From Endozoicomonas sp. G2_1 (GTDB lineage Bacteria > Pseudomonadota > Gammaproteobacteria > Enterobacterales > Alteromonadaceae), in contig NZ_JAGHQT010000007.1 of the NCBI RefSeq assembly GCF_017744155.1, positions 117,353 to 181,352 of the forward strand: 64,000 nucleotides of DNA, written 5' to 3'. The translations under genes and the position numbers were made by a program. The notes under the pieces are model-generated. The model worked only from the letters and a program-made list of their open reading frames with translations. It was not told the origin of the DNA and made no database searches. Positions within the stretch are counted from its first letter, which is position 1. Each line of letters begins with the position of its first letter. Below, one piece after another: positions 1-8,786 of the stretch.

Positions 1-607
1 CTACCGCTACTGTGGTAATTGCTTTACCTTGTGTGTTTTTAAGGTAACGGCTAACACCTGTGATAGTACCGCCAGTACCGACACCTGCAACGTAAATATC
101 GATGTTGCCATCCATATCGTTCCAAATCTCTGGGCCAGTTGTTTCTTCGTGAATACGCGGGTTAGCTGGGTTGTCAAATTGACCTAATAACACGTATTTT
201 TCAGGATCTGAATCTTTAATCTCTTGTGCTTTATCAATCGCACCTTTCATACCTTTAGCGCCGTCGGTAAGTTCAAGCTTAGCACCTAATGCACTTAACA
301 GCTTACGACGCTCTAAACTCATGGTGTTTGGCATAGTTAAGGTAATGCCATAACCGCGGGCAGCAGCAACAAACGCTAACGCAATACCTGTGTTACCACT
401 GGTTGGCTCGACGATTTCTTTACCTTCTGTAAGCAGACCACGCTCTTCAGCGTCCCAAATCATACTCGCACCGATACGACATTTTACGCTGAAGCTTGGG
501 TTGCGCGCTTCTACTTTCGCGTACACGTTACCGCCGGTTACGCGGTTAAGTTTAACCATTGGCGTGCGGCCGATAGCGGTTGAGTTATCTTGAAAAACGT
601 TAGACAT
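1..607 (-). CDS. cysK: Cysteine synthase A, 3' end outside the window
   Basis: O-acetylserine sulfhydrylase makes L-cysteine from O-acetylserine and sulfide with pyridoxal phosphate, in the cytoplasm. The first 202 codons are visible, reading leftwards from the ATG complement at 605-607; the C-terminal third is cut off by the window edge. The protein begins [16 protein letters not shown], has the PLP lysine at residue 42 in FSVKCRIG, the substrate-binding [11 protein letters not shown] loop, and the GVGTGGT phosphate-binding glycine loop near residue 180. An AGGAT ribosome site precedes the ATG. The strong match to CysK over its whole visible length, including [10 protein letters not shown], argues for CysK rather than CysM or cystathionine beta-synthase. 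Confidence 0.93.
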   Translation of the reverse strand, partial: MSNVFQDNSTAIGRTPMVKLNRVTGGNVYAKVEARNPSFSVKCRIGASMIWDAEERGLLTEGKEIVEPTSGNTGIALAFVAAARGYGITLTMPNTMSLERRKLLSALGAKLELTDGAKGMKGAIDKAQEIKDSDPEKYVLLGQFDNPANPRIHEETTGPEIWNDMDGNIDIYVAGVGTGGTITGVSRYLKNTQGKAITTVAV

Positions 608-680
608 AACAAAATCCTGTGGCTTATTTATTATTAACTCAATAAGATTAGCGAGTTATAACGGAAAAAGAAGTGATATT

Positions 681-710
681 ATTATATCTTATATAGCAAA
701 ATGGAATGAA
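681..710 (-). promoter_or_regulatory. Possible cysK promoter
   Basis: On the minus strand a perfect TATAAT (681-686) lies 18 bp from a weak TTCATT -35 (705-710), about 75 bp upstream of the cysK start. The -10 is convincing and the -35 is poor, as for an activator-dependent promoter. Control by CysB would be expected from family knowledge, but no site is recognised. Confidence 0.4.
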
Positions 711-789
711 AGAATACTAGTTTGATTGTCAAAGCTAGTTGGCAATAGCGCCGTTTGACCACAATTGTAGAACACTTAAGGGATAACTG

Positions 790-2025
790 TTGAATAAAAG
801 TAGTGCGATAGGTGCCGAGTCAGAGCTCGTTACTGATAATAATAAACAAATACCTGAGTCAGATAGCAAAGTGCTTGAGCAGCCATCAAGGGTTGATCAG
901 GAAAATCAAAAAATACTGACGCCGTTCGCCTTTGAAATTGATAAATCTCTTTTCGGCTTGTCATTGGCATCACCATGGCGCCGCGCTTGTGCGTTAACGA
1001 TTGATGTTTTTTTGATCGCAATTTTAAGCGATGCACCCGGCGAGTTACTCGCGCTAGTCTTGGCGATAACTCTGTTTAAGCTCGCCAGTCGAAAATACAA
1101 CGCCAAAGGTAATAGAGTCAGTAGGGGCTTAAAAACACTGCTAAATTTTGTTGCTGCTGTGATGCTATTTGTCGCACTATCGACGATATTACCATGGGTA
1201 TTTGATAAGTTTGGCGTTAGCTCAACGGCTAGTGAACCAGATAAAAAGGACTCGCTCATATCGATAAATGAACAAGCGATAGACCTTGATACCAGTGTTG
1301 AACTTGCGGTGTTATCGGCCCATTACGGCAAGCTGATTAGTAATGAGCAATGCTCCGATACGACTTGTTGGTACAGCAACTTAGCACCTTTAGTTACTAA
1401 ACTAAGCACAGAAAAAACACGCTCTGACGTCGCGGTTGAGTTTATTGATTTGATGGTTGATGGACTTGAACTCGCGGATGGTGAGCAAAGTGCGTTGAGA
1501 AAGCAGTTAATGAATCATTACCACAGTCAATTACTCAATGTCGAAATTAATGGCGCGCAATTGCCCTCGAAAGATACTAATCGCCGTGATAACGGCTTTG
1601 TTAGCAATGCTGTCCCAGCTAAAAAAGATAATGTGAATAAAACTGAGACTAGTCCAGCTAATCCTACTGAACCAACCAGTGCTGCCAATAAAGAAGAGAA
1701 CAAACCGGTTTATTCAATTATTGCTTGGGTTAAAGGCATTATTAATGACTTAGGCCTGGGCTTTGGTTGGGCGGCGCTTTACTTTACTGTGTTTACTGCA
1801 CTTTGGCACGGACAAACCCCAGGTAAACGTTTGTTTAAGATTCGAGTGCTACAACTCGATGGCTCACCGTTGTCTCTTTGGGACAGCTTTGGTCGCTATG
1901 GCGGATATGGTGCTGGCATAGCGACTGGCTTATTGGGCTTTATCCAGATTTTTTGGGATGCCAATCGTCAAGCCATTCACGATAAGATTTCGTCAACCGT
2001 GGTGATTAATAAGTCCAGTCATTAG
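790..2025 (+). CDS. RDD-family membrane protein
   Basis: A 411-residue inner-membrane protein of unknown substrate. It starts at a TTG preceded by AAGGGA; no better in-frame ATG exists. The RDD-type signature is split: a membrane segment around residues 58-80 (PWRRACALTIDVFLIA) and a C-terminal part around 325-405 with GQTPGKRLFKIRV and a final DKISSTVV. Between them is a long, polar, probably extracytoplasmic region (about 155-310) with two cysteines and a Ser/Thr/Asn/Glu-rich linker. This insert makes it much longer than minimal RDD proteins of about 150-200 residues. It ends 4 bp inside the convergent solute-binding gene. Confidence 0.72.
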   Translation: MNKSSAIGAESELVTDNNKQIPESDSKVLEQPSRVDQENQKILTPFAFEIDKSLFGLSLASPWRRACALTIDVFLIAILSDAPGELLALVLAITLFKLASRKYNAKGNRVSRGLKTLLNFVAAVMLFVALSTILPWVFDKFGVSSTASEPDKKDSLISINEQAIDLDTSVELAVLSAHYGKLISNEQCSDTTCWYSNLAPLVTKLSTEKTRSDVAVEFIDLMVDGLELADGEQSALRKQLMNHYHSQLLNVEINGAQLPSKDTNRRDNGFVSNAVPAKKDNVNKTETSPANPTEPTSAANKEENKPVYSIIAWVKGIINDLGLGFGWAALYFTVFTALWHGQTPGKRLFKIRVLQLDGSPLSLWDSFGRYGGYGAGIATGLLGFIQIFWDANRQAIHDKISSTVVINKSSH

Positions 2026-2795
2026 TGACTGGGGGTAATACCAATGTATTTCTCGATAACCTTTTTATCTTTACCTGCAGCGAGGTATTGAGCGAGCACT
2101 CGATTAAAGTTATTCCTCAATGCTGGATTGTTAAAGCCAACATGGGCGGTAACCGGAGGTATGAGCGTATGCTCATCAATTTTATGGGCTTGGTTAGCAA
2201 TCTTTTTGGTTATCGGCAGTTGATTGAGAAAATAATAAAAAATGTAGTAATCAAGCACAATCAAATCGACCCGTTGTTTGAGTAGAAGCTCTGGCAGCTT
2301 TGACATATCGTGAAACTCTCGATAATTATTTTGCTCACTCATTTGGCTAAACTGTTCGCCAAAATAACCAGTAGCGCCTTGAAAGGTGTAAATGGTCAAG
2401 TTTTTGATGTCAGCTAGTTGCTCAAAATCGAAATCGCGACTTTTTAAACTAAAAATTGTTGGACGATAACTAATAATTGGCTCAGACAAAAACAGTTTAT
2501 CGGTGTCTGGTTGGTAAAAGGTTGGGACAAACAAATCTGCTTGTTTCATGGTGACCCGCGCAAGGTTGCGCTGCAAAGGAGAGAACTCAACGTTTACACG
2601 ATAACCCAAGCTTTGCAGCACTTGCTTAGTAATGTCGAGATCAATACCTGACTCGTTCGCTGCAATCATGTGCGGCGGACCATCATCAGTTAGCAGCAAT
2701 AATTCTTTGTCGTTGGCGAACGCTACCGAAATTGGCAACAGAGCATTAACGGCGATAAAGCCAATAAATTGGAATAAAAGAGCTATTTTTGCCAT
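2022..2795 (-). CDS. Periplasmic solute-binding-like protein (family 3)
   Basis: A 257-residue protein with an N-terminal signal peptide ending near residue 27 (SVAFANDKE) and the two-lobe layout of bacterial extracellular solute-binding family 3. LDITKQVLQSLGYRVNVEF is the typical first-lobe motif, followed by the NLARVTMKQADLFVPTF segment. Ligand-gripping Arg/Asp residues cannot be assigned with confidence. No ABC permease or ATPase lies nearby, so it may be an orphan sensor or uptake protein rather than part of a transporter. The start is ATG; its 3' end overlaps the stop of the convergent RDD gene by 4 bp. Confidence 0.68.
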   Translation of the reverse strand: MAKIALLFQFIGFIAVNALLPISVAFANDKELLLLTDDGPPHMIAANESGIDLDITKQVLQSLGYRVNVEFSPLQRNLARVTMKQADLFVPTFYQPDTDKLFLSEPIISYRPTIFSLKSRDFDFEQLADIKNLTIYTFQGATGYFGEQFSQMSEQNNYREFHDMSKLPELLLKQRVDLIVLDYYIFYYFLNQLPITKKIANQAHKIDEHTLIPPVTAHVGFNNPALRNNFNRVLAQYLAAGKDKKVIEKYIGITPSH

Positions 2796-3004
2796 TCAAA
2801 TCTTTGCTGCTAATAATACGAAAAATTGTATTAGCGCAGAGACAATCCATGCCGAGTATTGTTTAATCTTTTATATCACGAGTCATTCAATAACCTCAAT
2901 GGTTAATTAAGGTTTTCAAATTGTTGGATTTTGATTGAGCATACAGGTGTGTTTTATAGAAAAATTTTGCATAATAGATTTTTTTCGTGATTTCGCTTTT
3001 AAAA

Positions 3005-3826
3005 ATGCCGTTTTCAGTCCTCGATATTATTGTTTTACTATTGTTTTTGTTCTGTTGGATAGGTTACACCTACTTTGCCCGCAAAAAAGCTAAAACCACC
3101 GACTGTATCGCACGTTCGTTGCATCAACATCGAATTCACTGGATGTACGAAATTATCACCCGTGATATTCGGGTTGGCGAAGCGGCTTTATTGGCTAATT
3201 TAGAACGAAATATTGCTTTTTTCGCCTCCAGTAGTTTGCTGGTTATTGCCGGTATTTTGACTTTGTTTGCACAAGTTGAAAAACTCGAAGAAATCATTGC
3301 ATCAATTCCGATGGCAGAACCGCCACATCACGTTGCTATTCAACTAAAATTGAGTTTGCTAGCGTTTATTTTTGTTTTGGCATTTTTTAATTTTACTTGG
3401 TCAATGCGTCAATACGGTTTTTTAAACGTCATGATTGGCGCTGCGCCAATTGATGAATCTGGCCTCAATAAAAATCTACACGACTACGCCAAGCAAATGG
3501 CAATCGTTCAAGACCAAGCGGCTCATGCTTATAATTACGGTTTGCGCGCTTATTACTTTTCACTGGCGGTACTCTGCTGGTTTTATCACCCTGCGTTGTT
3601 TGTGCTCGCCAGCGTGTTTGTTGTTTACACCTTATACATTCGCGAATTTAAATCAAAAGCGGTTCGCGCTATTACTACCGGGCAACACTTTCTCAATATT
3701 GAGCGTAAGCAGCGCTTTCCCGATTGGTGTGAGCAAGAAGCAAGAGCTAAAGTTCACCTCAATGAAAATGACAAAACGAACAAAGCTGATCAACAACATC
3801 AACCAAAAGACTCGGATAACGACTAA
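3005..3826 (+). CDS. DUF599 membrane protein
   Basis: A 273-residue integral membrane protein of the DUF599 family; function unknown. Visible features are an N-terminal segment (LDIIVLLLFLFCWIGYTYFA), the conserved HRIHWMYEIITRDIRVGEAALLANLERNIAFFASSS stretch characteristic of the family, and two further hydrophobic pairs around residues 100-130 and 185-220. The C-terminus is a charged, Lys/Asp/Gln-rich cytoplasmic tail. I chose the ATG at 3005 because family members begin a few residues before the LDI motif; an in-frame GTG 18 bp upstream is possible. Its stop codon directly abuts the ATG of the DUF2919 gene, so the two are probably co-transcribed. Confidence 0.75.
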   Translation: MPFSVLDIIVLLLFLFCWIGYTYFARKKAKTTDCIARSLHQHRIHWMYEIITRDIRVGEAALLANLERNIAFFASSSLLVIAGILTLFAQVEKLEEIIASIPMAEPPHHVAIQLKLSLLAFIFVLAFFNFTWSMRQYGFLNVMIGAAPIDESGLNKNLHDYAKQMAIVQDQAAHAYNYGLRAYYFSLAVLCWFYHPALFVLASVFVVYTLYIREFKSKAVRAITTGQHFLNIERKQRFPDWCEQEARAKVHLNENDKTNKADQQHQPKDSDND

Positions 3827-4330
3827 ATGGCAAACCCACTTTACGCCAATTACGGGCCGAGAGATTTTGACAAGTTCGATTGTTTGAAGTTGTCGCTAGT
3901 GCTTTATGCCATGCTTGCTTTTGTACTGCGTGGTTATTTAGTGTGGTTAATGTCTGTGACAAATATGCGCGATCGGGTCAGTATTTTACAGCTTGCCTAC
4001 CCGCAAACGTCTTTGTTTTATTTGAGTTTACTTGCTGGTGCGATTGGTTTGTTTGTCGTGTTGTTGATTTGCTTGCGCAAACCCAATGGCCCCGCGTGGG
4101 TAAAAAAATGTTGGCCTTATACGCGGTTGTTACTTATTGGTGCCTTGTTATTTGACTTGAGTGTCAATCTGGTTGGTTATTTTTATTGGCAATTACAATC
4201 AACTGAGTGGTTAGTAGCAGAAATTGGCATCATTGTTTTATTAATTGGCTTGGCTTATCGCAATCAACGTTTTTCTATCAATTTACAAGAGTTTCCAACA
4301 CCGCTAGAAAAGCCCACAAAAACTAAGTAA
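3827..4330 (+). CDS. DUF2919 membrane protein
   Basis: A 167-residue inner-membrane protein resembling DUF2919. It opens with the polar NYGPRDFDKFDCLKLSL motif and has about four hydrophobic helices (residues 22-42, 62-82, 98-118, 127-147). The start ATG is immediately adjacent to the stop of the DUF599 gene (TAAATG), which indicates translational coupling. The function is unknown; the pairing suggests both act in one membrane process. Confidence 0.65.
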   Translation: MANPLYANYGPRDFDKFDCLKLSLVLYAMLAFVLRGYLVWLMSVTNMRDRVSILQLAYPQTSLFYLSLLAGAIGLFVVLLICLRKPNGPAWVKKCWPYTRLLLIGALLFDLSVNLVGYFYWQLQSTEWLVAEIGIIVLLIGLAYRNQRFSINLQEFPTPLEKPTKTK

Positions 4331-4393
4331 AGGCAAAATAACCACTAACGGCGTTACTTTTAGTTAGTAAATAGGTAATGCTAACTCGATAGG

Positions 4394-4861
4394 TTAGCTC
4401 TGATAGCCTTCATCAACGGCTAAATTTTTGCCTTCAGCCGCAGTTCTTGCAAGTTGGTCGCAACGCTCATTTTCTGGATGACCAGAGTGGCCTTTAACCC
4501 AATGCCAGCTAATATTGTGGCGTTGGCTTTGATGGTCGAGTTGTTGCCATAAATCAACGTTTTTAACCGGCTGCTTGCTCGCGGTTTTCCATTGATTTTT
4601 TTTCCATTTGGCAATCCATTGGGTAATACCTTGGCGCACATATTGGCTATCTGTAGTTAGCGTGACTTGGCAAGGTTCTTTGAGTGACTCAAGAGCGACA
4701 ATTGTCGCTAGCATTTCCATGCGATTATTGGTGGTGAGCTGATAACCTTTCGACAATTCCTTGCTGTGCTCTTTGTATTTTAACACTGCGCCATAGCCGC
4801 CGGGCCCTGGGTTTCCTAAACAAGAACCATCTGTGTATATTTCAATGTGTTTTTGCGTCAT
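4394..4861 (-). CDS. rnhA: Ribonuclease HI
   Basis: Cleaves the RNA strand of RNA-DNA hybrids, removing R-loops and primers. The 155 residues match the usual length. All four metal-binding carboxylates are visible: D11 (IYTDGSC), E49 (NNRMEM), D71 (TTDSQYV) and D135 (ERCDQLA), plus the catalytic histidine H125 in [10 protein letters not shown]. Transcribed divergently from dnaQ, the arrangement known in E. coli, with about 180 bp between the two starts. Confidence 0.95.
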   Translation of the reverse strand: MTQKHIEIYTDGSCLGNPGPGGYGAVLKYKEHSKELSKGYQLTTNNRMEMLATIVALESLKEPCQVTLTTDSQYVRQGITQWIAKWKKNQWKTASKQPVKNVDLWQQLDHQSQRHNISWHWVKGHSGHPENERCDQLARTAAEGKNLAVDEGYQS

Positions 4862-5045
4862 AGTGACCGTTTAATATCGTTAATCGAGAATTGTCGGTAT
4901 GGTAACTGAGCCAAGGTTAACATGCGATCGATTTTCTGATTGTTTTACTGGTTTTCATTGGTAGCCGCTAGAGCCGACGTGATATTTCAGTATAATGTTG
5001 ATACTTGTCAATAATTGGAACAACGCTTTGACGGCAAATAATCTC

Positions 5046-5783
5046 ATGACATCAAATACTCAGAACAATCAACAGCAGGTAGAGCGCTTGGTTGTACTCG
5101 ATACTGAAACCACAGGTATCAACCCAAAAGAAGGCCATCGAATTGTTGAAATAGGCTGTGTTGAATTGGTCAATCGACAATTGACAGGTCGCACTTACCA
5201 CGCTTACATCAATCCGTTGTTTCAAATGGAGCAAGAAGTTATTGATGTTCACGGCTTAACCAATGAGTTTCTTGCTGACAAACCTCTGTTTGGCGATGTT
5301 GCCAATGAGTTTATCGAGTTTATCCGCGGCGCGGAATTAGTGATTCACAACGCTAAGTTCGACGTCGGCTTTATGGATCACGAGTTTCAATTGGCCAACC
5401 GAGGTTTACCTAATACTGGCGATATTTGTACAGTTACCGATACCTTGAAGGTGTCGAAGGATGAATTTGGTTCGCCGAAAACCTTAGATTATCTCGCTAA
5501 ACACTATCGGGTAGACAAGTTAATCGACCGGACTTATCACGGCGCATTAATTGATGCTCAGTTACTGGCTTTTGTTTACATTGAGATGACGCGGCGCCAA
5601 GAAGCGCTTAACCTATCGAGTGGCGATCAAAGTGGTGATGGTCAAGACGCCAATGCGATTAGAAGGTTAACTAACGACCGCCCAGCGCTAAAGGTTGTTA
5701 GAGCATCTGCCGATGAAGAGCAAGCACATCAAGATAGGTTGGCAATTATCGCCGATAAAGGAGCCACACCTATTTGGCAATAA
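5046..5783 (+). CDS. dnaQ: DNA polymerase III epsilon subunit (proofreading exonuclease)
   Basis: The 3'-5' proofreading exonuclease of the replicative polymerase, DEDDh family. Exo I is VVLDTETTG, with the catalytic Asp and Glu; Exo II is IHNAKFDVGFMDHE; the Exo III segment is YHGALIDAQLLAFVY with catalytic His and Asp. The 245-residue product starts at the ATG at 5046. The in-frame ATG at 4995 is unlikely because it lies within a perfect TATAAT (4991-4996), which looks like the dnaQ -10 element. The C-terminal 40 residues are variable and would hold the polymerase-alpha contact region. Confidence 0.93.
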   Translation: MTSNTQNNQQQVERLVVLDTETTGINPKEGHRIVEIGCVELVNRQLTGRTYHAYINPLFQMEQEVIDVHGLTNEFLADKPLFGDVANEFIEFIRGAELVIHNAKFDVGFMDHEFQLANRGLPNTGDICTVTDTLKVSKDEFGSPKTLDYLAKHYRVDKLIDRTYHGALIDAQLLAFVYIEMTRRQEALNLSSGDQSGDGQDANAIRRLTNDRPALKVVRASADEEQAHQDRLAIIADKGATPIWQ

Positions 5784-5831
5784 AGATGTCGCTAAGACTA
5801 AAATAACTCTAACAAGTGTAGGATAGGTGCT

Positions 5832-7151
5832 TTGATAACAACGACGATAAAAAAGCTCATTTGTTGTGGGGCGATAGGCACATTGATTGGCCTTAACCCA
5901 TTAGTACAGGCAGAGCAAGAAATAGCCGCAGTAAAGTTTCTCAATGAAAATGAGCGCGCCAATCAAATTCCGTATTTTGACAACCGATTTCGCATCGACG
6001 CACAAGTCGAGGAAATTACCTTATTATTCTATCGCGTTGATGGCGCACCGCCAGTGATTTTGATTCGTCCTGACGGCAGTAAGCTGCGCATTCACGATTT
6101 CCCGAAAGAGCGGGTCGAATGGTTTGACGATCGCAGTTTTGACATGATCAAAATTAAAAAGCCGATGCCAGGCCCTTGGCAGGCGGTTGGGCAAATTTTG
6201 CCAAACAGTGAGTTAATGGTTGTTTCTCAAGTTAACCTAACCGTGGAGCCCTTGCCAAAAGTGTTATTAGCGGGTGAAACGCTGAAAATTACTGGGCGTT
6301 TATCCAACGGCGATCTAGCCATCGACCAGCCGGCATTTAGAAACGTTGTTCACCTCGATATTGATTTTGTCAGTACTAACAATACTGAGTATGACAATTT
6401 CGGTGCCGAGCCAGTCAAGCTTGCCAGTTTTAGAGACGATGGTCGCGGTCTTGATGAATACGCCAGTGATGGCTTGTTCACCGGTGAGTTTGAGCTCAGT
6501 TTTGCTCCGGGGGAGTGGCAACCTGTCTATTCGATAAAGCTGCCAATGGCAACTCGTGAATTGAAACAAGAAAAAGTGGTGATACAAAAAGCGCCAGTCA
6601 CGGTCAGTGTTAACACCACCAATGATGAAAAAGGCTATCACAAAGTCACTTTTGATATTGACGCAAGCTTTGTTGACCCCGACAGTTTAATTTTCCAAGG
6701 AAAAATACAATTTCCTGATAAACAAATGGATCCGTTTTCGATAAGTGAAGGTGAGGGCAGTGGCGTCACTCGAACGATCGATTTTGGTTACACTGAGTCT
6801 GGTGTTCATCGACTGATGACCAATGTTTTTGGTAAAACCATTCACGGGCGCGACTTTCGACTAGTATTGCCTGAATTTGTTTTTAATGTTGAACACCAAG
6901 CAGTAGTGCTTAATGAAAACCTAACAGGCAATAGTGACGGTGCATCACCCGCGGTTGATGTCGCTAAATTACTTGCTGAGCAAGCGGAAAAAGACAAAGC
7001 CTTGCTTGAAGAGCTTAAACTGCAACAGGCGATGGCCGCTGAGCAAGCGCAAAAGCAGAGTTTGTACATTATTATCGGGAGTAATATAGCACTGTTATTG
7101 ATTGGTACTGTCGCCTTGTTGATTTACCGAAAACGTAAAAATAAGGGCTAA
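5832..7151 (+). CDS. Signal-anchored periplasmic protein resembling TIGR03503
   Basis: A 439-residue protein with an N-terminal signal peptide (about 1-27, ending LVQAEQ), a long extracytoplasmic beta-rich region, a Lys/Glu/Gln-rich helical segment (about 375-410), and one C-terminal transmembrane helix (LYIIIGSNIALLLIGTVALL) followed by a basic tail. This layout and the TILxRPDG/FDxxxIxxPxPGPW segment resemble the TIGR03503 family of Shewanella- and Vibrio-type bacteria, whose function is unknown. The TTG at 5832 is chosen because a GGATAGGTG stretch precedes it and it gives a good signal peptide. It stands alone after dnaQ. Confidence 0.6.
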   Translation: MITTTIKKLICCGAIGTLIGLNPLVQAEQEIAAVKFLNENERANQIPYFDNRFRIDAQVEEITLLFYRVDGAPPVILIRPDGSKLRIHDFPKERVEWFDDRSFDMIKIKKPMPGPWQAVGQILPNSELMVVSQVNLTVEPLPKVLLAGETLKITGRLSNGDLAIDQPAFRNVVHLDIDFVSTNNTEYDNFGAEPVKLASFRDDGRGLDEYASDGLFTGEFELSFAPGEWQPVYSIKLPMATRELKQEKVVIQKAPVTVSVNTTNDEKGYHKVTFDIDASFVDPDSLIFQGKIQFPDKQMDPFSISEGEGSGVTRTIDFGYTESGVHRLMTNVFGKTIHGRDFRLVLPEFVFNVEHQAVVLNENLTGNSDGASPAVDVAKLLAEQAEKDKALLEELKLQQAMAAEQAQKQSLYIIIGSNIALLLIGTVALLIYRKRKNKG

Positions 7152-7226
7152 AATCTCGTTTGCTGTCCGATATTTACCCGTTTTGGCTAGCAAACGGCCA
7201 AATGAAAATTTTTATTAAAAAAGTGG

Positions 7227-7255
7227 TTGACTGTCTGCAATCATAACCGTATTAT
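7227..7255 (+). promoter_or_regulatory. Promoter of the tRNA-Asp cluster
   Basis: TTGACT (7227-7232) and TATTAT (7250-7255) are separated by 17 bp, followed by a GC-rich discriminator (CCCGCCGC) typical of stringently controlled stable-RNA promoters. It lies 46 bp before the first tRNA and has no other candidate gene to serve. Confidence 0.75.
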
Positions 7256-7301
7256 TCCCGCCGCATTCAACGAGACACTGTTGAATTAAGATTTTATCTG
7301 C

Positions 7302-7378
7302 GGAGTGGTAGTTCAGTTGGTTAGAATACCGGCCTGTCACGCCGGGGGTCGCGGGTTCGAGTCCCGTCCACTCCGCCA
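7302..7378 (+). tRNA. tRNA-Asp (GTC), copy 1
   Basis: A 77-nt cloverleaf: acceptor stem GGAGTGG/CCACTCC with discriminator G and encoded CCA, D-arm TTCAGTTGGTTAGAA, anticodon stem CCGGC/GCCGG with loop CTGTCAC (anticodon GTC), and T-arm GCGGGTTCGAGTCCCGT. First of five tandem copies served by the promoter at 7227-7255. Confidence 0.97.
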
Positions 7379-7404
7379 CTTAAGGTCTTATATTGCATTA
7401 CTGC

Positions 7405-7481
7405 GGAGTGGTAGTTCAGTTGGTTAGAATACCGGCCTGTCACGCCGGGGGTCGCGGGTTCGAGTCCCGTCCACTCCGCCA
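7405..7481 (+). tRNA. tRNA-Asp (GTC), copy 2
   Basis: Sequence identical to copy 1 from GGAGTGG to CCA. The 26-nt spacer to copy 1 is unrelated to the later spacers except for the shared CTGC just before each gene. Confidence 0.97.
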
Positions 7482-7510
7482 CGTTGTGCAACAAACATAT
7501 TTTTATCTGC

Positions 7511-7587
7511 GGAGTGGTAGTTCAGTTGGTTAGAATACCGGCCTGTCACGCCGGGGGTCGCGGGTTCGAGTCCCGTCCACTCCGCCA
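7511..7587 (+). tRNA. tRNA-Asp (GTC), copy 3
   Basis: Identical 77-nt tRNA-Asp with encoded CCA. It is preceded by TTTTATCTGC, the same 10 bases that precede copy 1, which points to duplication including the flank. Confidence 0.97.
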
Positions 7588-7623
7588 CTTAAAAGTATGT
7601 TTTATTAGTTTGTTTATTACTGC

Positions 7624-7700
7624 GGAGTGGTAGTTCAGTTGGTTAGAATACCGGCCTGTCACGCCGGGGGTCGCGGGTTCGAGTCCCGTCCACTCCGCCA
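7624..7700 (+). tRNA. tRNA-Asp (GTC), copy 4
   Basis: Identical 77-nt tRNA-Asp with encoded CCA, 36 nt after copy 3. Confidence 0.97.
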
Positions 7701-7758
7701 CTAATAACAAGCTAATATATCTCAAATGTGTGTCAAAAAATTGCAAAAAGTATACTGC

Positions 7759-7835
7759 GGAGTGGTAGTTCAGTTGGTTAGAATACCGGCCTGTCACGCC
7801 GGGGGTCGCGGGTTCGAGTCCCGTCCACTCCGCCA
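7759..7835 (+). tRNA. tRNA-Asp (GTC), copy 5
   Basis: Identical 77-nt tRNA-Asp with encoded CCA, 58 nt after copy 4. It is the last copy; no clear T-tailed terminator hairpin follows it before the convergent gene ending at 7923. Confidence 0.97.
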
Positions 7836-7922
7836 CCTACTTTTAGGCAATATCTAAAACTAAATTCTCTATTCTTAAAAACTCTTTCAAAATCAAAGAT
7901 ATCTTATAATGTTAATAAGATA

Positions 7923-8702
7923 CTATTCAGTTGTCGCAATAACTTGATAGTGTTGATTTCTAATTCTTTTGAATTCGCCATTATCGATACTTTTCTTAAT
8001 GATATTTTCTAGTTGTTCGGTTCGTTGTGCTAAAAATGACGATTTACTGATAGCGATATAGTAGTGGCGTTTCTGTACTGGTTGAAAATTAGCTTGGACG
8101 ATTTGTTCGCCTAGCTGCATTTTCTTTAAGGTCAGTTCGGTACTCTCTGCATTGTGAAAAAAAGCATCTATTCGTTTGCTATTTAATAGCTTAATCTTTT
8201 GGCTCAAAGAAAGTAGCTGGATCTTCGCTAAGCTATTGTCGTTGTCAAACAAGTCAAAATACTGAGCGCGCTCACTAACGCCAATTAATAGAGAAGTTAA
8301 GTCTTGGTACTTGTTGACCGATGTTTTGTTTTCTGCTCTGACAAAAAGCGCTGAGGCATCACTGTAATAAGGCGGGTGGATGTATATCAGGGTATCGCTT
8401 GTCGGGGTATTAAAGTCTTGAATACCAAAAACTAAATCTAATTCTCCCGCCTGTATAGCTTTAATTTTTCGAGCAAACGGCATTAGTTTTATCTCTACTG
8501 GCATCGAGAGTTCGTTTGATAGGTATTTGAGGTATTTACTGTGTAAACCAGTTGGAAAGTCTGGTGAAACCGCTGAAATAAAACCTTGTTCTGCGGCATA
8601 GACGCTTGTTGAAATGCTCAATAGTGTTAACGCGGCGACTTTTTTAGGCTGGATTTTCGCCAGTGCCGATAAAAAAATATCTTTTACATTTAACGCTAAC
8701 AC
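7923..8702 (-). CDS. Periplasmic solute-binding-like protein (family 3)
   Basis: A 259-residue protein with a signal peptide (cleavage after SVYAA) and a family-3 binding-protein fold. LSNELSMPVEIKLMPFARKIKAIQAGELDLVFGIQ is the classical first-lobe and hinge region. I chose the GTG at 8702 because AAGGA lies 8 nt upstream and the signal peptide then has normal length; an in-frame TTG at 8762 lacks a ribosome site. No transporter genes adjoin it. It shares domain type and orphan status with the gene at 2022-2795. Confidence 0.65.
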   Translation of the reverse strand: MLALNVKDIFLSALAKIQPKKVAALTLLSISTSVYAAEQGFISAVSPDFPTGLHSKYLKYLSNELSMPVEIKLMPFARKIKAIQAGELDLVFGIQDFNTPTSDTLIYIHPPYYSDASALFVRAENKTSVNKYQDLTSLLIGVSERAQYFDLFDNDNSLAKIQLLSLSQKIKLLNSKRIDAFFHNAESTELTLKKMQLGEQIVQANFQPVQKRHYYIAISKSSFLAQRTEQLENIIKKSIDNGEFKRIRNQHYQVIATTE

Positions 8703-8786
8703 TACATAAATCCTTTGTTGAGCTAAATCAATTGTGAACAATAAGTTTTTAATTGCTTCCAATATAAATCAAAATTCTGCCACAGA

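Noticed and set aside
4995..5045. Upstream in-frame ATG for dnaQ
   Set aside because: This ATG lies in a TATAAT promoter hexamer and lacks a ribosome site; the next ATG fits DnaQ length better.
7546..7836. Minus-strand open frame repeating the peptide AEWTGLEPATPGVTGR
   Set aside because: It is a translation of the complementary strand of the tRNA-Asp copies; a known annotation artefact.
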